NCBI RefSeq assembly: GCF_033962415.1
Contig: NZ_JAVIKH010000010.1
Coordinates: 36,711-100,710 of the forward strand
Length of the DNA: 64,000 nucleotides
DNA from: Candidatus Cetobacterium colombiensis
Lineage (GTDB): Bacteria > Fusobacteriota > Fusobacteriia > Fusobacteriales > Fusobacteriaceae
Reading direction: 5' to 3'
Under the pieces are notes generated by a model. The model had not been told where the DNA came from. It made no database searches and saw nothing but the letters and a program-made list of their open reading frames with translations. The translations under genes and the position numbers were made by a program. Positions 10,040-19,049 of the stretch are shown piece by piece (within the stretch, counting starts at the first letter, position 1; every line of letters begins with the position of its first letter).

Positions 10040-10426
10040 TCACCTTCTCTCTGTAAATTTGGTTATTTTCCAATCACCATTTAAATATTTGTATTCTACA
10101 TTAAAATAAAAAACTTCTTCACCAAATCTTAAACCAATAGTATTCTTTCCTATATTTTTTAAAATTTCAGGCTTTGTAAAGTAGAATTTAACTTTAGACA
10201 AATCGTATTCCGAAAGTTTATTTATTGCATATCTCTCTGTTATAGAGACATCTAAGCTTTCTTTTAGTCTTGTCAAACTATTCATTTGTAAATCATTTTG
10301 AATAAGCTCCAATTTAGAGATTAACTTTTTATCTACATCTAGTAAATTTTCATTATAACCTTTGTCCAAACTTGAACAAGAAGCAGTCAAAATAATTAAA
10401 AATACAACATAAATCTTCTTTATCAT
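10040..10426 (-). CDS. Small lipoprotein of unknown function
   Basis: A 128-residue secreted protein beginning MIKKIYVVFLIILTASCSSL, a lipoprotein signal peptide with lipobox LTAS before Cys17. The mature part is helical and then beta-rich (FYFNVEYKYLNGDWKITKF), like small NTF2-type or immunoglobulin-like folds, but no family is recognised. The ATG at 10426 is chosen because of the signal peptide and an upstream AAGGAAG. It is the first gene of the operon with the anti-sigma kinase, STAS protein and rny; it could be an envelope sensor for that module (inference). Confidence 0.7.
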   Translation of the reverse strand: MIKKIYVVFLIILTASCSSLDKGYNENLLDVDKKLISKLELIQNDLQMNSLTRLKESLDVSITERYAINKLSEYDLSKVKFYFTKPEILKNIGKNTIGLRFGEEVFYFNVEYKYLNGDWKITKFTERR

Positions 10427-10457
10427 CCAACACTTCCTTTTAAAGCTTTTCTGTACA

Positions 10458-10486
10458 ATAATACCATACGAATACCTTTTTATCAA
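10458..10486 (-). promoter_or_regulatory. Promoter of the lipoprotein-kinase-STAS-rny operon
   Basis: TTGATA and TATTAT are spaced by 17 bases on the minus strand, with TGG ahead of the -10 (extended -10). The -10 ends about 32 bases upstream of the lipoprotein start. Confidence 0.75.
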
Positions 10487-10533
10487 GACTATTATTTTGA
10501 GTTTTTTTTTGAAACATCTGTATAATCAAAGGT

Positions 10534-11430
10534 TTATAAAGTCTTAAATCTTTCTAAAATATCTGAAAAAATTTCATCTTGGGACATTTTTTCTAAATCG
10601 TACCAAATATAGTCATGGTCATTTTTAAACCATGTAAATTGTCTTTTCGCGTAGTTTCTAGAATTTTTCTTTATTAATTCAATAGCTTCATCTAAACTTA
10701 TTTCATTATTTAAATAAGAAATAATTTCAGAATAGCCAATTATATTTATTTTTTTTAAATTTTCCCCATATTTTTCATATAAAAATTTAACCTCTTCTAA
10801 AAGTCCATTTTCCATCATTATATCAACCCTTAGATTTATTCTATCATATAAGTTTGTTCTATCTCTTTCTAGTGCAACTTTTAAAAATTTAAAGTTATTA
10901 CCTTTTATATTTTTTTTAGATAATACTGAAAACTTTTCACCTGTTTGATAAAAAACTTCTACCGCTCTTTCAACTCTTCTTTTATTATTTGGATGAATTG
11001 CTTCAGCGCTCTCTGGGTCTACCTCTTTTAATATATTAAAAAGTTCTTCTCCATCTTGTTTCATTAATTTTTCTCTAATAATTAAATCACTCTCTGGAAG
11101 AGCGGATAATCCCCTAACTACTGAATCTATATAAAGGCCTGTTCCGCCAACTAACAAAACATTCTTTTCTTCTATTTTATTCAATATTTCATCAACTGTT
11201 CTTTGATAGTCGCCAACACTATACTTTTTTATAGGCTCTACTATATCTAACATATGATGAGTAACCCCATTCATTTCTTCTTCGGTTACTTTAGCTGTTC
11301 CAACATCCATACCTTTATATACTTGAGCTGAATCTGCAGAAATTATATCTGCATTTAAAGCTTTTGCCAATTTTATTGATAACTCTGTTTTTCCTACTCC
11401 AGTTGGTCCTGCTATAACTATCCCCTTCAA
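10534..11430 (-). CDS. miaA: tRNA dimethylallyltransferase MiaA
   Basis: Transfers the dimethylallyl group to A37 of tRNAs that read UNN codons. The P-loop GPTGVGKTELS is near residue 7, followed by the MiaA signature ISADSAQVYKGMDVGTAK; the GGTGLYIDSV and QFTWF segments also match. I place the start at the TTG at 11430, 8 bases after AAGGAG, giving 298 residues. The GTG at 11439 lies inside that ribosome binding site and is less likely. Downstream rny-operon genes have their own promoter. Confidence 0.95.
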   Translation of the reverse strand: MKGIVIAGPTGVGKTELSIKLAKALNADIISADSAQVYKGMDVGTAKVTEEEMNGVTHHMLDIVEPIKKYSVGDYQRTVDEILNKIEEKNVLLVGGTGLYIDSVVRGLSALPESDLIIREKLMKQDGEELFNILKEVDPESAEAIHPNNKRRVERAVEVFYQTGEKFSVLSKKNIKGNNFKFLKVALERDRTNLYDRINLRVDIMMENGLLEEVKFLYEKYGENLKKINIIGYSEIISYLNNEISLDEAIELIKKNSRNYAKRQFTWFKNDHDYIWYDLEKMSQDEIFSDILERFKTL

Positions 11431-11454
11431 TCTCTTCACTCCTTATATTTTAAT

Positions 11455-11482
11455 AAAAAAGCTGAACCTAATGGCTCAGCTT
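11455..11482 (-). terminator. Intrinsic terminator after obgE
   Basis: AAGCTGA and TCAGCTT form a 7-base stem that is followed on the minus strand by a run of T. It lies 14 bases below the obgE stop, so obgE is separated from miaA. Confidence 0.75.
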
Positions 11483-11496
11483 AATAATAACTCTAA

Positions 11497-12783
11497 TTAT
11501 TCAACAAAGTCAAATTCTGTATCAGCAATTCTTACCGTGTCTCCATCTTCAACACCAGCATCTTTTAAAGCATCTTCTAGCCCTAAATTTCTAAGCATAT
11601 GTAAGAATGTTACAACTGATTCATCATCATGAGTTATAATATACTTAGCTAAAACTCCATCAACAATCGAACCATCAACTACAAATACTCCATCTTCATC
11701 TTGTGTTACAACAAATGGCTCTTTTCTAATTTTATTAGCTTTTATTATATCAATGATATCAGCTTCTTCTTCTAGTTCTTCTCTCTCTGTTTCTTGTAAA
11801 ACATGCCAAGTTCTATTTAGAACCTCTTTTAATCCATCACCTAATATAACTGATACTGGAAAAACTTCATTCCCTTGAGATTCTACAGCTTTTTTAAACT
11901 CTTCGTATTTATCCATATCCCAGATTAAATCCATTTTATTTGCTAAAACAATTTGTTTTTTAGTTGCTAATTTTTGACTAAATTTTGTTAACTCATTATT
12001 TATTCTTTCATAATCTTCAATTGGATCTCTACCTTCAATACCCGCAACATCTACAATATGATAAATCATTTTACATCTTTCTATATGCTTTAAAAATTTA
12101 TCTCCTAATCCTACTCCTTCATGAGCTCCTTCAATTAATCCTGGGATATCAGCTACAACAAACGATCTTCCCTCTCCTAATCTAACTACTCCTAACTTTG
12201 GCTCTAAAGTAGTAAAGTGATAGTTTCCAACTTTAGATTTTGCTGCTGAAATCTTGTTTATTAAACTAGATTTTCCAACAGAAGGATATCCAACTAATGC
12301 AACATCAGCTAAAAGTTTTAACTCTAATTTAACTCTTAACTCTACTCCTTCTTTTCCTTTTCCTGCCATAGTTGGTGTTCTTCTAATAGAGTTTTTAAAA
12401 TTAGTATTACCTAATCCTCCTCTACCTCCTCTTAAAAGAACTCTTTCTTCTCCAGGAATACTCATATCTAATAATAATTTTCCAGTTTCCATATCTCTAA
12501 CTTGAGTACCAATAGGCACTTTAATAACTAAATTTTCTCCAAATTTTCCAAACATATTTTTCTTTGCACCGTTTTCACCATTTCCAGCTTGGAATAATTT
12601 CTTGTATTTGAAGTCTATCAGTGTGTTTATGTTTGAGTCGGCTACGAATACTAAGTCTCCTCCTCTACCTCCATCTCCACCATCTGGACCTCCAAATTGT
12701 ATACATTTTTCTCTTCTGAAAGTAGCGGCTCCATCTCCACCATTTCCAGCTTTTACCGTTATAATTACCTCATCTATAAACAC
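11497..12783 (-). CDS. obgE: Ribosome-associated GTPase Obg
   Basis: Essential GTPase for late 50S assembly that also responds to stringent control. The glycine-rich Obg fold spans residues 1-158, with many GGxGG turns. The G domain shows G1 GYPSVGKSS (165-173), G3 DIPGLIEGAHEG and G4 NKMD. A C-terminal OCT domain occupies about 345-428. The GTG start at 12783 is preceded by GGAGGAG at good spacing. It has its own promoter and terminator, and is divergent from aroC. Confidence 0.97.
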   Translation of the reverse strand: MFIDEVIITVKAGNGGDGAATFRREKCIQFGGPDGGDGGRGGDLVFVADSNINTLIDFKYKKLFQAGNGENGAKKNMFGKFGENLVIKVPIGTQVRDMETGKLLLDMSIPGEERVLLRGGRGGLGNTNFKNSIRRTPTMAGKGKEGVELRVKLELKLLADVALVGYPSVGKSSLINKISAAKSKVGNYHFTTLEPKLGVVRLGEGRSFVVADIPGLIEGAHEGVGLGDKFLKHIERCKMIYHIVDVAGIEGRDPIEDYERINNELTKFSQKLATKKQIVLANKMDLIWDMDKYEEFKKAVESQGNEVFPVSVILGDGLKEVLNRTWHVLQETEREELEEEADIIDIIKANKIRKEPFVVTQDEDGVFVVDGSIVDGVLAKYIITHDDESVVTFLHMLRNLGLEDALKDAGVEDGDTVRIADTEFDFVE

Positions 12784-12855
12784 AGCTTATCTCCTCCAAA
12801 TATATTTCATATCTATAATATAAATTCTAATTTTTTTAAATGCATTAATTCCTAT

Positions 12856-12884
12856 ATTGTACACCTTTTTATGATATTTTGCAA
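12856..12884 (-). promoter_or_regulatory. Promoter of obgE
   Basis: TTGCAA and TACAAT with 17-base spacing on the minus strand, about 72 bases above the obgE start in the obgE-aroC divergent region. Confidence 0.7.
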
Positions 12885-12900
12885 TTAATTTTACTATGTT

Positions 12901-12929
12901 TTTATTTAATATTTCTTACATTTTATGTT
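12901..12929 (+). promoter_or_regulatory. Possible promoter of the aroC operon
   Basis: TTTATT and TATGTT with 17-base spacing, about 40 bases before the aroC start. The match is only moderate, and other AT-rich alternatives exist nearby. Confidence 0.35.
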
Positions 12930-12970
12930 AAAATTAATTAATTACAACATTTTAATTTAGGAGGATTTTT

Positions 12971-13972
12971 ATGAATAGTTTTGGTTCTCTTTTTAGAGTT
13001 CATATTTACGGAGAATCTCACGGTTCTGGTATAGGAGTTTTAATCGATGGTGTGCCTGCTGGTATCAAACTTACTATTGATGATTTTCTTTTAGATCTTT
13101 CTAAAAGAAAGCCTGGAAGTTTAGGAACTACCCCTAGAAAAGAAAGTGACTTACCTAAATTTGTTTCAGGTATTTTTAATGAATTTACAACTGGTTCACC
13201 AATAAATATTTTTTTCGAAAATAATAATACTGACTCTAAGGTTTATTCTGATTTTAAATCTCATCCTAGACCTGGACATGCAGATTTTGCCGCTACTCAA
13301 AAATATTCTGGTTTTAATGATATCAGAGGTGGAGGTCATTTTTCTGGAAGATTAACACTAGCTCTTGTTGCAGCTGGAGTTGTTGCAAAAAAAATATTAA
13401 AAAATACTTCTTTTGTTAGTCAAATAGAAAAAATTGGAGTTTTAAACAAAGAAGAGTTTCATGACAACTTAAATGAATATCTTTCTAAAGTCCAAACTTC
13501 AGGTGATTCTTTAGGAGGAACAATCTCCTTAAGAGTTAAAAATATTCCTATTGGTTTAGGAGAACCTTTTTTTAACTCTGTTGAATCTACTATTTCATCA
13601 ATTGTTTTCTCTATTCCTGGAGTAAAAGGAATAGAGTTTGGTAGTGGTTTTGAAGGTGTTGAACTTTTAGGAAGTAAATTTAATGATTGTTTTATTGACA
13701 AAAATGGAAGAACAGCGTCTAATAACAATGGTGGAATAAATGGTGGAATATCTAATGGAAATGACATTTTCTTAAAAATTGCTGTTAAACCCACATCTAG
13801 TATTTTTAAATCTCAAGATACTTTTAACTTTAAAGATAATTGTGTTCAGCCGCTAACAATTAATGGTAGACATGATGTTGCTTTTGTTCTTAGAGTTCCT
13901 ATTGTTTTAGAAAATTCAGTAGCTATTGCTCTTGCAGATTTATATTTACAAAATAAAAAAATACACTTTTAA
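12971..13972 (+). CDS. aroC: Chorismate synthase
   Basis: Last step of the shikimate pathway: EPSP to chorismate with reduced FMN. Family motifs are GESHGSGIGVLIDGVPAGI near residues 15-33, RPGHADFAATQKY near 97-110, DIRGGGHFSGR and the C-terminal NGRHDVAF. The 333-residue length is somewhat short for the family, but the end appears complete. A GGAGG site precedes the ATG. No other aro gene is adjacent; downstream genes concern nucleotide metabolism and membrane functions. Confidence 0.95.
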   Translation: MNSFGSLFRVHIYGESHGSGIGVLIDGVPAGIKLTIDDFLLDLSKRKPGSLGTTPRKESDLPKFVSGIFNEFTTGSPINIFFENNNTDSKVYSDFKSHPRPGHADFAATQKYSGFNDIRGGGHFSGRLTLALVAAGVVAKKILKNTSFVSQIEKIGVLNKEEFHDNLNEYLSKVQTSGDSLGGTISLRVKNIPIGLGEPFFNSVESTISSIVFSIPGVKGIEFGSGFEGVELLGSKFNDCFIDKNGRTASNNNGGINGGISNGNDIFLKIAVKPTSSIFKSQDTFNFKDNCVQPLTINGRHDVAFVLRVPIVLENSVAIALADLYLQNKKIHF

Positions 13973-13987
13973 CTAGGAGGATTTACC

Positions 13988-14479
13988 GTGACAAAAAGAG
14001 CAAATTATATTGATTGGGATGAATATTTTATGGGAATTGCTATTCTTTCTGCTAAGCGTAGTAAGGACCCAGGAACACAAGTCGGTGCATGTATAGTTAC
14101 TCCTGACAAAAGAATTGTAGGAGTCGGTTACAATGGTTTTCCTTCAGGATGTTCTGATGATGAGTTTCCTTGGGATAGAGATGGAGATTTTTTAAATAGT
14201 AAATATGCATATGTTTGTCATGCCGAATTAAATGCTATCTTAAATAGCACTAAATCTCTTAAAGGATGTAGCATTTACGTTGATTTATTTCCGTGTAATG
14301 AATGTGCTAAGAGCATTATACAAAGTGGAATAACTGAAGTTGTATATCTTTCAGATAAGTACAATAATACTGAATCGAATATTGCTTCTAAAAAACTTTT
14401 AAATGCTGCTAACATAAAGTTAAGAAAATTAGATCCTGCTTTTGATGAACTTATTTTAAACTTTAGAAAAAATGGTTAG
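13988..14479 (+). CDS. Deoxycytidylate (dCMP) deaminase family protein
   Basis: Zinc-dependent deaminase that converts dCMP to dUMP for thymidylate supply. The zinc and catalytic residues are H78 and E80 (CHAELNAI) with C103 and C106 (PCNEC). The region SKDPGTQVGACIV near residue 25 is typical of dCMP deaminases and of the ComEB relatives in competence operons. The GTG start follows GGAGGATTTACC. It lies 15 bases after aroC in the same operon. Confidence 0.9.
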   Translation: MTKRANYIDWDEYFMGIAILSAKRSKDPGTQVGACIVTPDKRIVGVGYNGFPSGCSDDEFPWDRDGDFLNSKYAYVCHAELNAILNSTKSLKGCSIYVDLFPCNECAKSIIQSGITEVVYLSDKYNNTESNIASKKLLNAANIKLRKLDPAFDELILNFRKNG

Positions 14480-14490
14480 GAGGTATCCTT

Positions 14491-15120
14491 ATGAATAACA
14501 CATTAACTAGATTAGAAGAGTGGATTAATTCGATGACTCACTATTTTGGGGCTATTTTAGCTCTTATTGGTACTGGGGCTCTTTTAGTTCACTCTTTAAA
14601 AACAAATAATATTGGTTACGTTATTGGTTCTATGGTATTTTGTTTTTCATTAATATTGCTTTATACAATGTCTGGTACTTATCATATTTTATATGTTGGT
14701 AAGGTTAAAAAACTTTTTAAAATATTGGATCATTCTGCTATATATATATTGATATCTGGTTCTTACACTCCTTATTTACTTGGAGTTTTTGACGGAACTA
14801 CAAAATGGGTCCTTTTCTTTATACAATGGGGAATGACTCTTTTGGGAATTATTTTTAAAATATTTTTCGTCGGTAAATTTAATTTTTTATCCACATTAAT
14901 TTATCTTTTTATGGGATGGATGGTTGTATTTGTTTTTAAAGATTTAGAAGCACTTGCCTCTCCACTATCTTTAAAGTTATTAATTTGGGGTGGTATTAGT
15001 TATTCTGTTGGAACAATTTTTTATTTAATGAAAAATAAAAAATTTACTCATGGTATTTGGCATCTTTTCGTTTTAGCTGGAAGTATCTTCAATTATTTTT
15101 CAGTATTTTTCTTAATATAA
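14491..15120 (+). CDS. Hemolysin III (YqfA/PAQR) family membrane protein
   Basis: A 209-residue protein with seven predicted membrane helices. Family marks include an N-terminal NSMTHYFGAILALIG, the SGTYHI segment, LDHSAIYILISGSYTPY, and C-terminal HGIWHLFVLAG. The conserved His/Asp residues form a metal site in the PAQR-like superfamily. The name comes from a Bacillus cereus haemolysin; the bacterial family's physiological role is uncertain and it should not be read as a toxin. It sits in the aroC operon. Confidence 0.9.
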   Translation: MNNTLTRLEEWINSMTHYFGAILALIGTGALLVHSLKTNNIGYVIGSMVFCFSLILLYTMSGTYHILYVGKVKKLFKILDHSAIYILISGSYTPYLLGVFDGTTKWVLFFIQWGMTLLGIIFKIFFVGKFNFLSTLIYLFMGWMVVFVFKDLEALASPLSLKLLIWGGISYSVGTIFYLMKNKKFTHGIWHLFVLAGSIFNYFSVFFLI

Positions 15121-15138
15121 TTTTACAGGGGGAGTAAT

Positions 15139-16464
15139 TTGCAAGATTTAAGCTTAAAATTTGAAAAACAAAGCACATTGAGTACTATCTTAAAATTTAG
15201 TATTCCATCTTCTTTGGGAGCTATTATAGGTATGCTTTGTGTATTAACAGATCGATACTTTATCGGTCAAGTTGCCGGAAGAGAGGGTATGGCTGCAGTT
15301 GCCCTCGTTTTTCCATATGCCATGATTATAAATAGTTTTAACTTTGCATTTTCAGGAATAGCTATTATCATAGGAGTTAAACTTGGTGCCAAAGATAAAG
15401 ATGGAGCTGAAAAAATATTATGTACTGGTTTTTTATGGATATTTATTGTAGGAATTTTTTTAACACTATTTCTCTTTACTTTTAATACTCCTATTTTAAA
15501 AATCTTAGGAGCTAGCTCTTCTAATATAAAATCAGCAATAGAATATACAAATTTTTTAATTCCTATTGCTACTTTCCAAATTATTTTAGGACAAAGTACA
15601 TTAATTAGAGGTATCGGAGATTCTGTTACTGCCATGGGAGTTAATATTTTCACAGGACTTTTCAATGTTATTTTAGATTATTTATTTATTCTTAAACTTA
15701 ACATGGGAATTGGAGGAGCTGCATTGGCCACACTTATCGCTACTGCTCTCAGTGCTCTTTATGTAATTTTTTATTTTTATAAGTCTGATGTAATTTCTTT
15801 TTCAAGAAATAAATTTTCACTTGATTTAAAAATCTTAAAAGAGATTTTCAAAATTGGAAGTCCTAGATTTTATAATCAACTTTTGCAATCTTCAGTTATA
15901 ACTGTTACTAATAGACAAGCAGGAGTATATGGTGGTGATATAGCTACCGCTGCCATTGGAATTATATCTATCTGTAGAAGTGTTATGAATACCAGTTTAC
16001 AAGGATTTAATCAGGGAACAGCCGCTATTATATCCTATACATACGGTTCTAAAAATTTTGAAAGAGTTAAAGAAGTTTTGAAAATTCAACTTTATACAGT
16101 TATAAGTGTATCAACTATTTTAGTTCTTCTTATGCTTTTTTATACTGAAAATATTGTCTCATTTTTTATAAAAAATGATCCCTCTCTTGTTGAATTTACT
16201 GTTTCAGCAATGAGACTAAATCTTTTCTTAATGCCTTTTACAGCTTTATTTTTAGCCTGTAATAATTTTTTTCAATCTATAAAAGAAAGTATTATTGCTA
16301 CAAGGTTCTTCATGCTTAGAATTGTTATTTTAAATATTCCTTTAGTATATATTTTAGGTTATTTTTTCAAAGAAGTTGGTGTTTGGTTAGCTTTTCCTAT
16401 ATCGGATACAACCGTTGCTATAGTTATGCTTTTTTTAACAATAAAAAAAATAAGAAAGATATGA
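15139..16464 (+). CDS. MATE family efflux transporter
   Basis: A 441-residue integral membrane protein with about twelve helices in two related halves. It exports cationic compounds using a Na+ or H+ gradient. Both halves show MATE features such as GxxxxxxLTDRYFIGQVAG in the first helix pair and the FQGFNQGTAAIISYTYGS-like segment in the second. The start is a TTG at 15139 preceded by AGGGGGAG. It is the last coding gene before ssrA. The substrate cannot be inferred. Confidence 0.92.
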   Translation: MQDLSLKFEKQSTLSTILKFSIPSSLGAIIGMLCVLTDRYFIGQVAGREGMAAVALVFPYAMIINSFNFAFSGIAIIIGVKLGAKDKDGAEKILCTGFLWIFIVGIFLTLFLFTFNTPILKILGASSSNIKSAIEYTNFLIPIATFQIILGQSTLIRGIGDSVTAMGVNIFTGLFNVILDYLFILKLNMGIGGAALATLIATALSALYVIFYFYKSDVISFSRNKFSLDLKILKEIFKIGSPRFYNQLLQSSVITVTNRQAGVYGGDIATAAIGIISICRSVMNTSLQGFNQGTAAIISYTYGSKNFERVKEVLKIQLYTVISVSTILVLLMLFYTENIVSFFIKNDPSLVEFTVSAMRLNLFLMPFTALFLACNNFFQSIKESIIATRFFMLRIVILNIPLVYILGYFFKEVGVWLAFPISDTTVAIVMLFLTIKKIRKI

Positions 16465-16472
16465 GTTGGCAA

Positions 16473-16501
16473 TTGAGTTTAACAAAAAATTGTGCTATAA
16501 T
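16473..16501 (+). promoter_or_regulatory. Promoter of ssrA
   Basis: TTGAGT and TATAAT at 17-base spacing, with TGC before the -10 (extended -10). It lies just upstream of the tmRNA 5' end and just after the MATE stop. Confidence 0.8.
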
Positions 16502-16524
16502 GAATTAAAATTAAATATTATATT

Positions 16525-16873
16525 GGGGATGCAAAGGTTTCGACAGGGTTGTGAGGTTATAGGTAGCAGGCCAGGTTGATCGCTGTGAGAGATCAACTCA
16601 TCGTTTAGATGGAAACAGAAATTACGCTTTAGCTGCATAATGTCAGCTCACCTCTGAACATTCTTTTCTGTAGGAGCGTTCAATCAAGGTGTCACTTAAA
16701 ATACAGATTACCCTAAACGATTTCTCTAAGTTATAGGGGACATTTTAGAGGATAGCTTTAATTAGCCCTGTTTGCGGGAGTAATTATTGCGAATCTAAAT
16801 AGCAAACTAAGCTTGTAGAAGCTTATGGCGCTTGCAGTTTTGGACACGGGTTCGATTCCCGTCATCTCCACCA
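16525..16873 (+). ncRNA. ssrA: Transfer-messenger RNA (tmRNA)
   Basis: Rescues stalled ribosomes and tags incomplete proteins. The 5' end GGGGATG pairs with CATCTCC near the 3' end to form the alanyl acceptor stem, followed by ACCA. The 3' T-arm GGACACGGGTTCGATTCCCG is present. The resume codon is GGA at 16611, and the tag reads GNRNYALAA with TAA at 16638-16640; it ends in the ALAA degron recognised by ClpXP-type proteases. Length 349 bases, one-piece form. Pseudoknot stems lie between tag and 3' end. Confidence 0.97.
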
Positions 16874-16913
16874 ATGAATCCACCAACTAATGATTTTAGT
16901 TGTTAAACATAGT

Positions 16914-16947
16914 AAAGACCGTATTGAAAAATTCAATACGGTCTTTT
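16914..16947 (+). terminator. Intrinsic terminator after ssrA
   Basis: A 15-base perfect stem (AAAGACCGTATTGAA with its complement) and a loop of 3 is followed by TTTTATTTT on the plus strand, 40 bases after the tmRNA 3' end. Confidence 0.88.
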
Positions 16948-16956
16948 TATTTTCTA

Positions 16957-17781
16957 TTAAAATGTTATTTCATCTGGATCAGGACCTAGTCTTTCATCTT
17001 TATTTAAAGAATTTATATAATCTATATCCTCTTTATCTAAAGTAAAATCCAAATCAAAATTTTCCTTTATTCTTGATGGTGTTACAGACTTTGGTAAAGG
17101 TAATATATTATTTTGTAAATGCCATTTTAAAATAACTTGAGCTACTGTTTTTTTATTTTTTTCAGCAACTTTTTTTAACCCTTCATGATCTAAAGCCCCT
17201 TGCATCAATGGACTCCAAGCTTCTACTAAAATCTCATTCTCTTCACAAAACTTTCTTAAATCTCTTTGTTGTAAATATGGATGTAATTCTATTTGATTTA
17301 TAACTGGTACTATTTCAAAATTATCTAAAATATATTTTAGATGGTGTTTCTTCATATTACAAACACCAATAGCTTTAACTCTTCCAGCTTTATAAAGAGT
17401 TTCTAAAGCTCTCCACGTTTCCCAAGTTCTATCTAAATCTTTAGGTTGTGGCCAGTGAATTAAATACATATCAATATAATCTAATCCTAATTTTTTTAAA
17501 GATTCATCATAAGCTTTTAAAGTTGTTTCATATCCTTGCTGGGTATTCCAAACTTTAGTTACAATAAATAAATCCTCTCTTGAAACATTACTATTTTTTA
17601 AAAACTCAGCTATCCCCTCGCCTACTGCATCTTCATTACCATAAATAGCTGCTGTATCAATGTGTCTATAACCTGTTTCTAAAGCTATTCTCACTGCATT
17701 TTTACATTGTTCCTTATCTGTTGCTTTCCAAGTTCCAAATCCCACCTTTGGAATTTTAAGACCATTATTTAATAAATACAT
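16957..17781 (-). CDS. Aldo/keto reductase
   Basis: NADPH-dependent oxidoreductase of the AKR5-like group (2,5-diketo-gluconate reductase / methylglyoxal reductase relatives), 274 residues. The catalytic tetrad is visible: D42, Y47, K76 and H109 (GYRHIDTAAIYGNE, VTKVW, YLIHW). The C-terminal cofactor-binding segment LPKSVTPSRIKEN is also present. The physiological carbonyl substrate cannot be deduced. It follows rlmI by 22 bases and is probably co-transcribed. Confidence 0.92.
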   Translation of the reverse strand: MYLLNNGLKIPKVGFGTWKATDKEQCKNAVRIALETGYRHIDTAAIYGNEDAVGEGIAEFLKNSNVSREDLFIVTKVWNTQQGYETTLKAYDESLKKLGLDYIDMYLIHWPQPKDLDRTWETWRALETLYKAGRVKAIGVCNMKKHHLKYILDNFEIVPVINQIELHPYLQQRDLRKFCEENEILVEAWSPLMQGALDHEGLKKVAEKNKKTVAQVILKWHLQNNILPLPKSVTPSRIKENFDLDFTLDKEDIDYINSLNKDERLGPDPDEITF

Positions 17782-17803
17782 TCCTCACACACTCCCCTTT
17801 ATT

Positions 17804-18970
17804 TTATATTATTCTTATTAAAAACCCTTTTAAATATTCTGTTTCAGGAACAGCCACCGAAATTGGATGACATGGACTTTGATGAAGTTGATTTATAATT
17901 ACAGCTTTTACTCCAGCATCTTTTACAGCATAAGCTAAGGCCATTCTTAAATCTGCGCTTGTTACCGCTCCACTGCAACTATAAATAGAAAGTAATCCTC
18001 CTTTTTTTGTTAATTTAATTCCGTTTAAAATTATATCTTTGTATGCTTTTAAAGCTTTATCTAAATCTCTTCTATTAGGTGCTAACTTTGGTGGATCTAA
18101 ATTTACAACATCCCATTGACGCCCTTCTTTAACTAAGTCTCTTAATACGTTGAATATATTTCCTTTTATAAACTCTACATTTTCAAAGCCTTTTAAATTT
18201 TTCTTTGCAACATTTAAAACATCTTCACTTACATCAATTAAAGTAGATGAGTTTGCACCGTTTACCATTGCATGAAGTGAAAATCCTCCTGTATAACTAC
18301 AAACATCTAAGAAATCTTTTTCTTTTGATAAAGATCCCATTAAAATTCTATTATCTCTTTGATCTGAGTAAAATCCTGTTTTCTGTCCTTTTAAATCTAT
18401 TGTAAATTTTGCCTTCCCTTCATAAATTTCAATTTCATCAGGTACTTCTCCAAAAATTACTCCAGAAACTTCTGGAAGACCTTCTAACTTTCTTCCATCT
18501 CCTTCACTTTTTTCATATATCCCTTTTATATTTGGAATCTCTTTTTTTAAAGCCTCAACTAAAAGATTTTTATCTTTTTCCATTCCTAAAGTTGCTGCTT
18601 GAACTATTAAGTAGTCACCAAAACGATCTACTATAACACCTGGTAAAGAGTCTGATTCACTGTGAATTAATCTATATGCATTACTGTTAATATTTATAAT
18701 TGTTCTTAAAGTATAAGCTTCTTTTACTTTTTCACAATACCAATTTAAATCTATTTTTTTATTGATATCTTTTTCAAGCATACGAAGCATTATTTTAGAA
18801 TTCTTATTATAGTGTGCATATCCTATAAATTCTTTTTTCCAATTATATACTTCTATTACTGAACCAGCCTCTGGCTTTCCTTCTATTTTCTCTACTGCTC
18901 CAGAATACATCCAAGGATGACCACTTTGCCACATTCTTTCTCTATCTTTTTTTATAAAAATTTTACTCAA
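17804..18970 (-). CDS. rlmI: 23S rRNA m5C methyltransferase RlmI family
   Basis: Class I SAM methyltransferase of the RlmI (YccW) family, which methylates C1962 of 23S rRNA. The N-terminal PUA domain contains GHPWMYSGAVEKIEG. The central EEHxx-like beta segment has GDYLIVQAATLGM, and the Rossmann fold shows FLDVCSYTGGFSLHA and VVNLDPPKLAP, with a catalytic-type SCSG near the end. I choose the TTG at 18970, with AAAGGA upstream. The ATG at 18994 lacks a binding site and lies close behind a TATAAT at 19016-19021. Confidence 0.9.
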   Translation of the reverse strand: MSKIFIKKDRERMWQSGHPWMYSGAVEKIEGKPEAGSVIEVYNWKKEFIGYAHYNKNSKIMLRMLEKDINKKIDLNWYCEKVKEAYTLRTIININSNAYRLIHSESDSLPGVIVDRFGDYLIVQAATLGMEKDKNLLVEALKKEIPNIKGIYEKSEGDGRKLEGLPEVSGVIFGEVPDEIEIYEGKAKFTIDLKGQKTGFYSDQRDNRILMGSLSKEKDFLDVCSYTGGFSLHAMVNGANSSTLIDVSEDVLNVAKKNLKGFENVEFIKGNIFNVLRDLVKEGRQWDVVNLDPPKLAPNRRDLDKALKAYKDIILNGIKLTKKGGLLSIYSCSGAVTSADLRMALAYAVKDAGVKAVIINQLHQSPCHPISVAVPETEYLKGFLIRII

Positions 18971-19049
18971 TTTTTCACATCCTTTTTTTATCATAAATAA
19001 AAATGATTTTTATATATTATAACATAGAATATGCCTTAGAAAATATAAT

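Noticed and set aside
13459..13794. Minus-strand open frame within aroC
   Set aside because: It lies wholly inside a well-supported gene and shows no domain or start signal.
14491..15120. Toxin reading of the hemolysin III gene
   Set aside because: The protein is a PAQR-like seven-helix membrane protein in a housekeeping operon; the haemolysin name is historical and not evidence of toxicity.
16861..16900. Short repeat of ATCCACCAA after the tmRNA 3' end, suggesting an integration site
   Set aside because: The repeat is too short, and no integrase or island follows; a terminator and a housekeeping gene come next.
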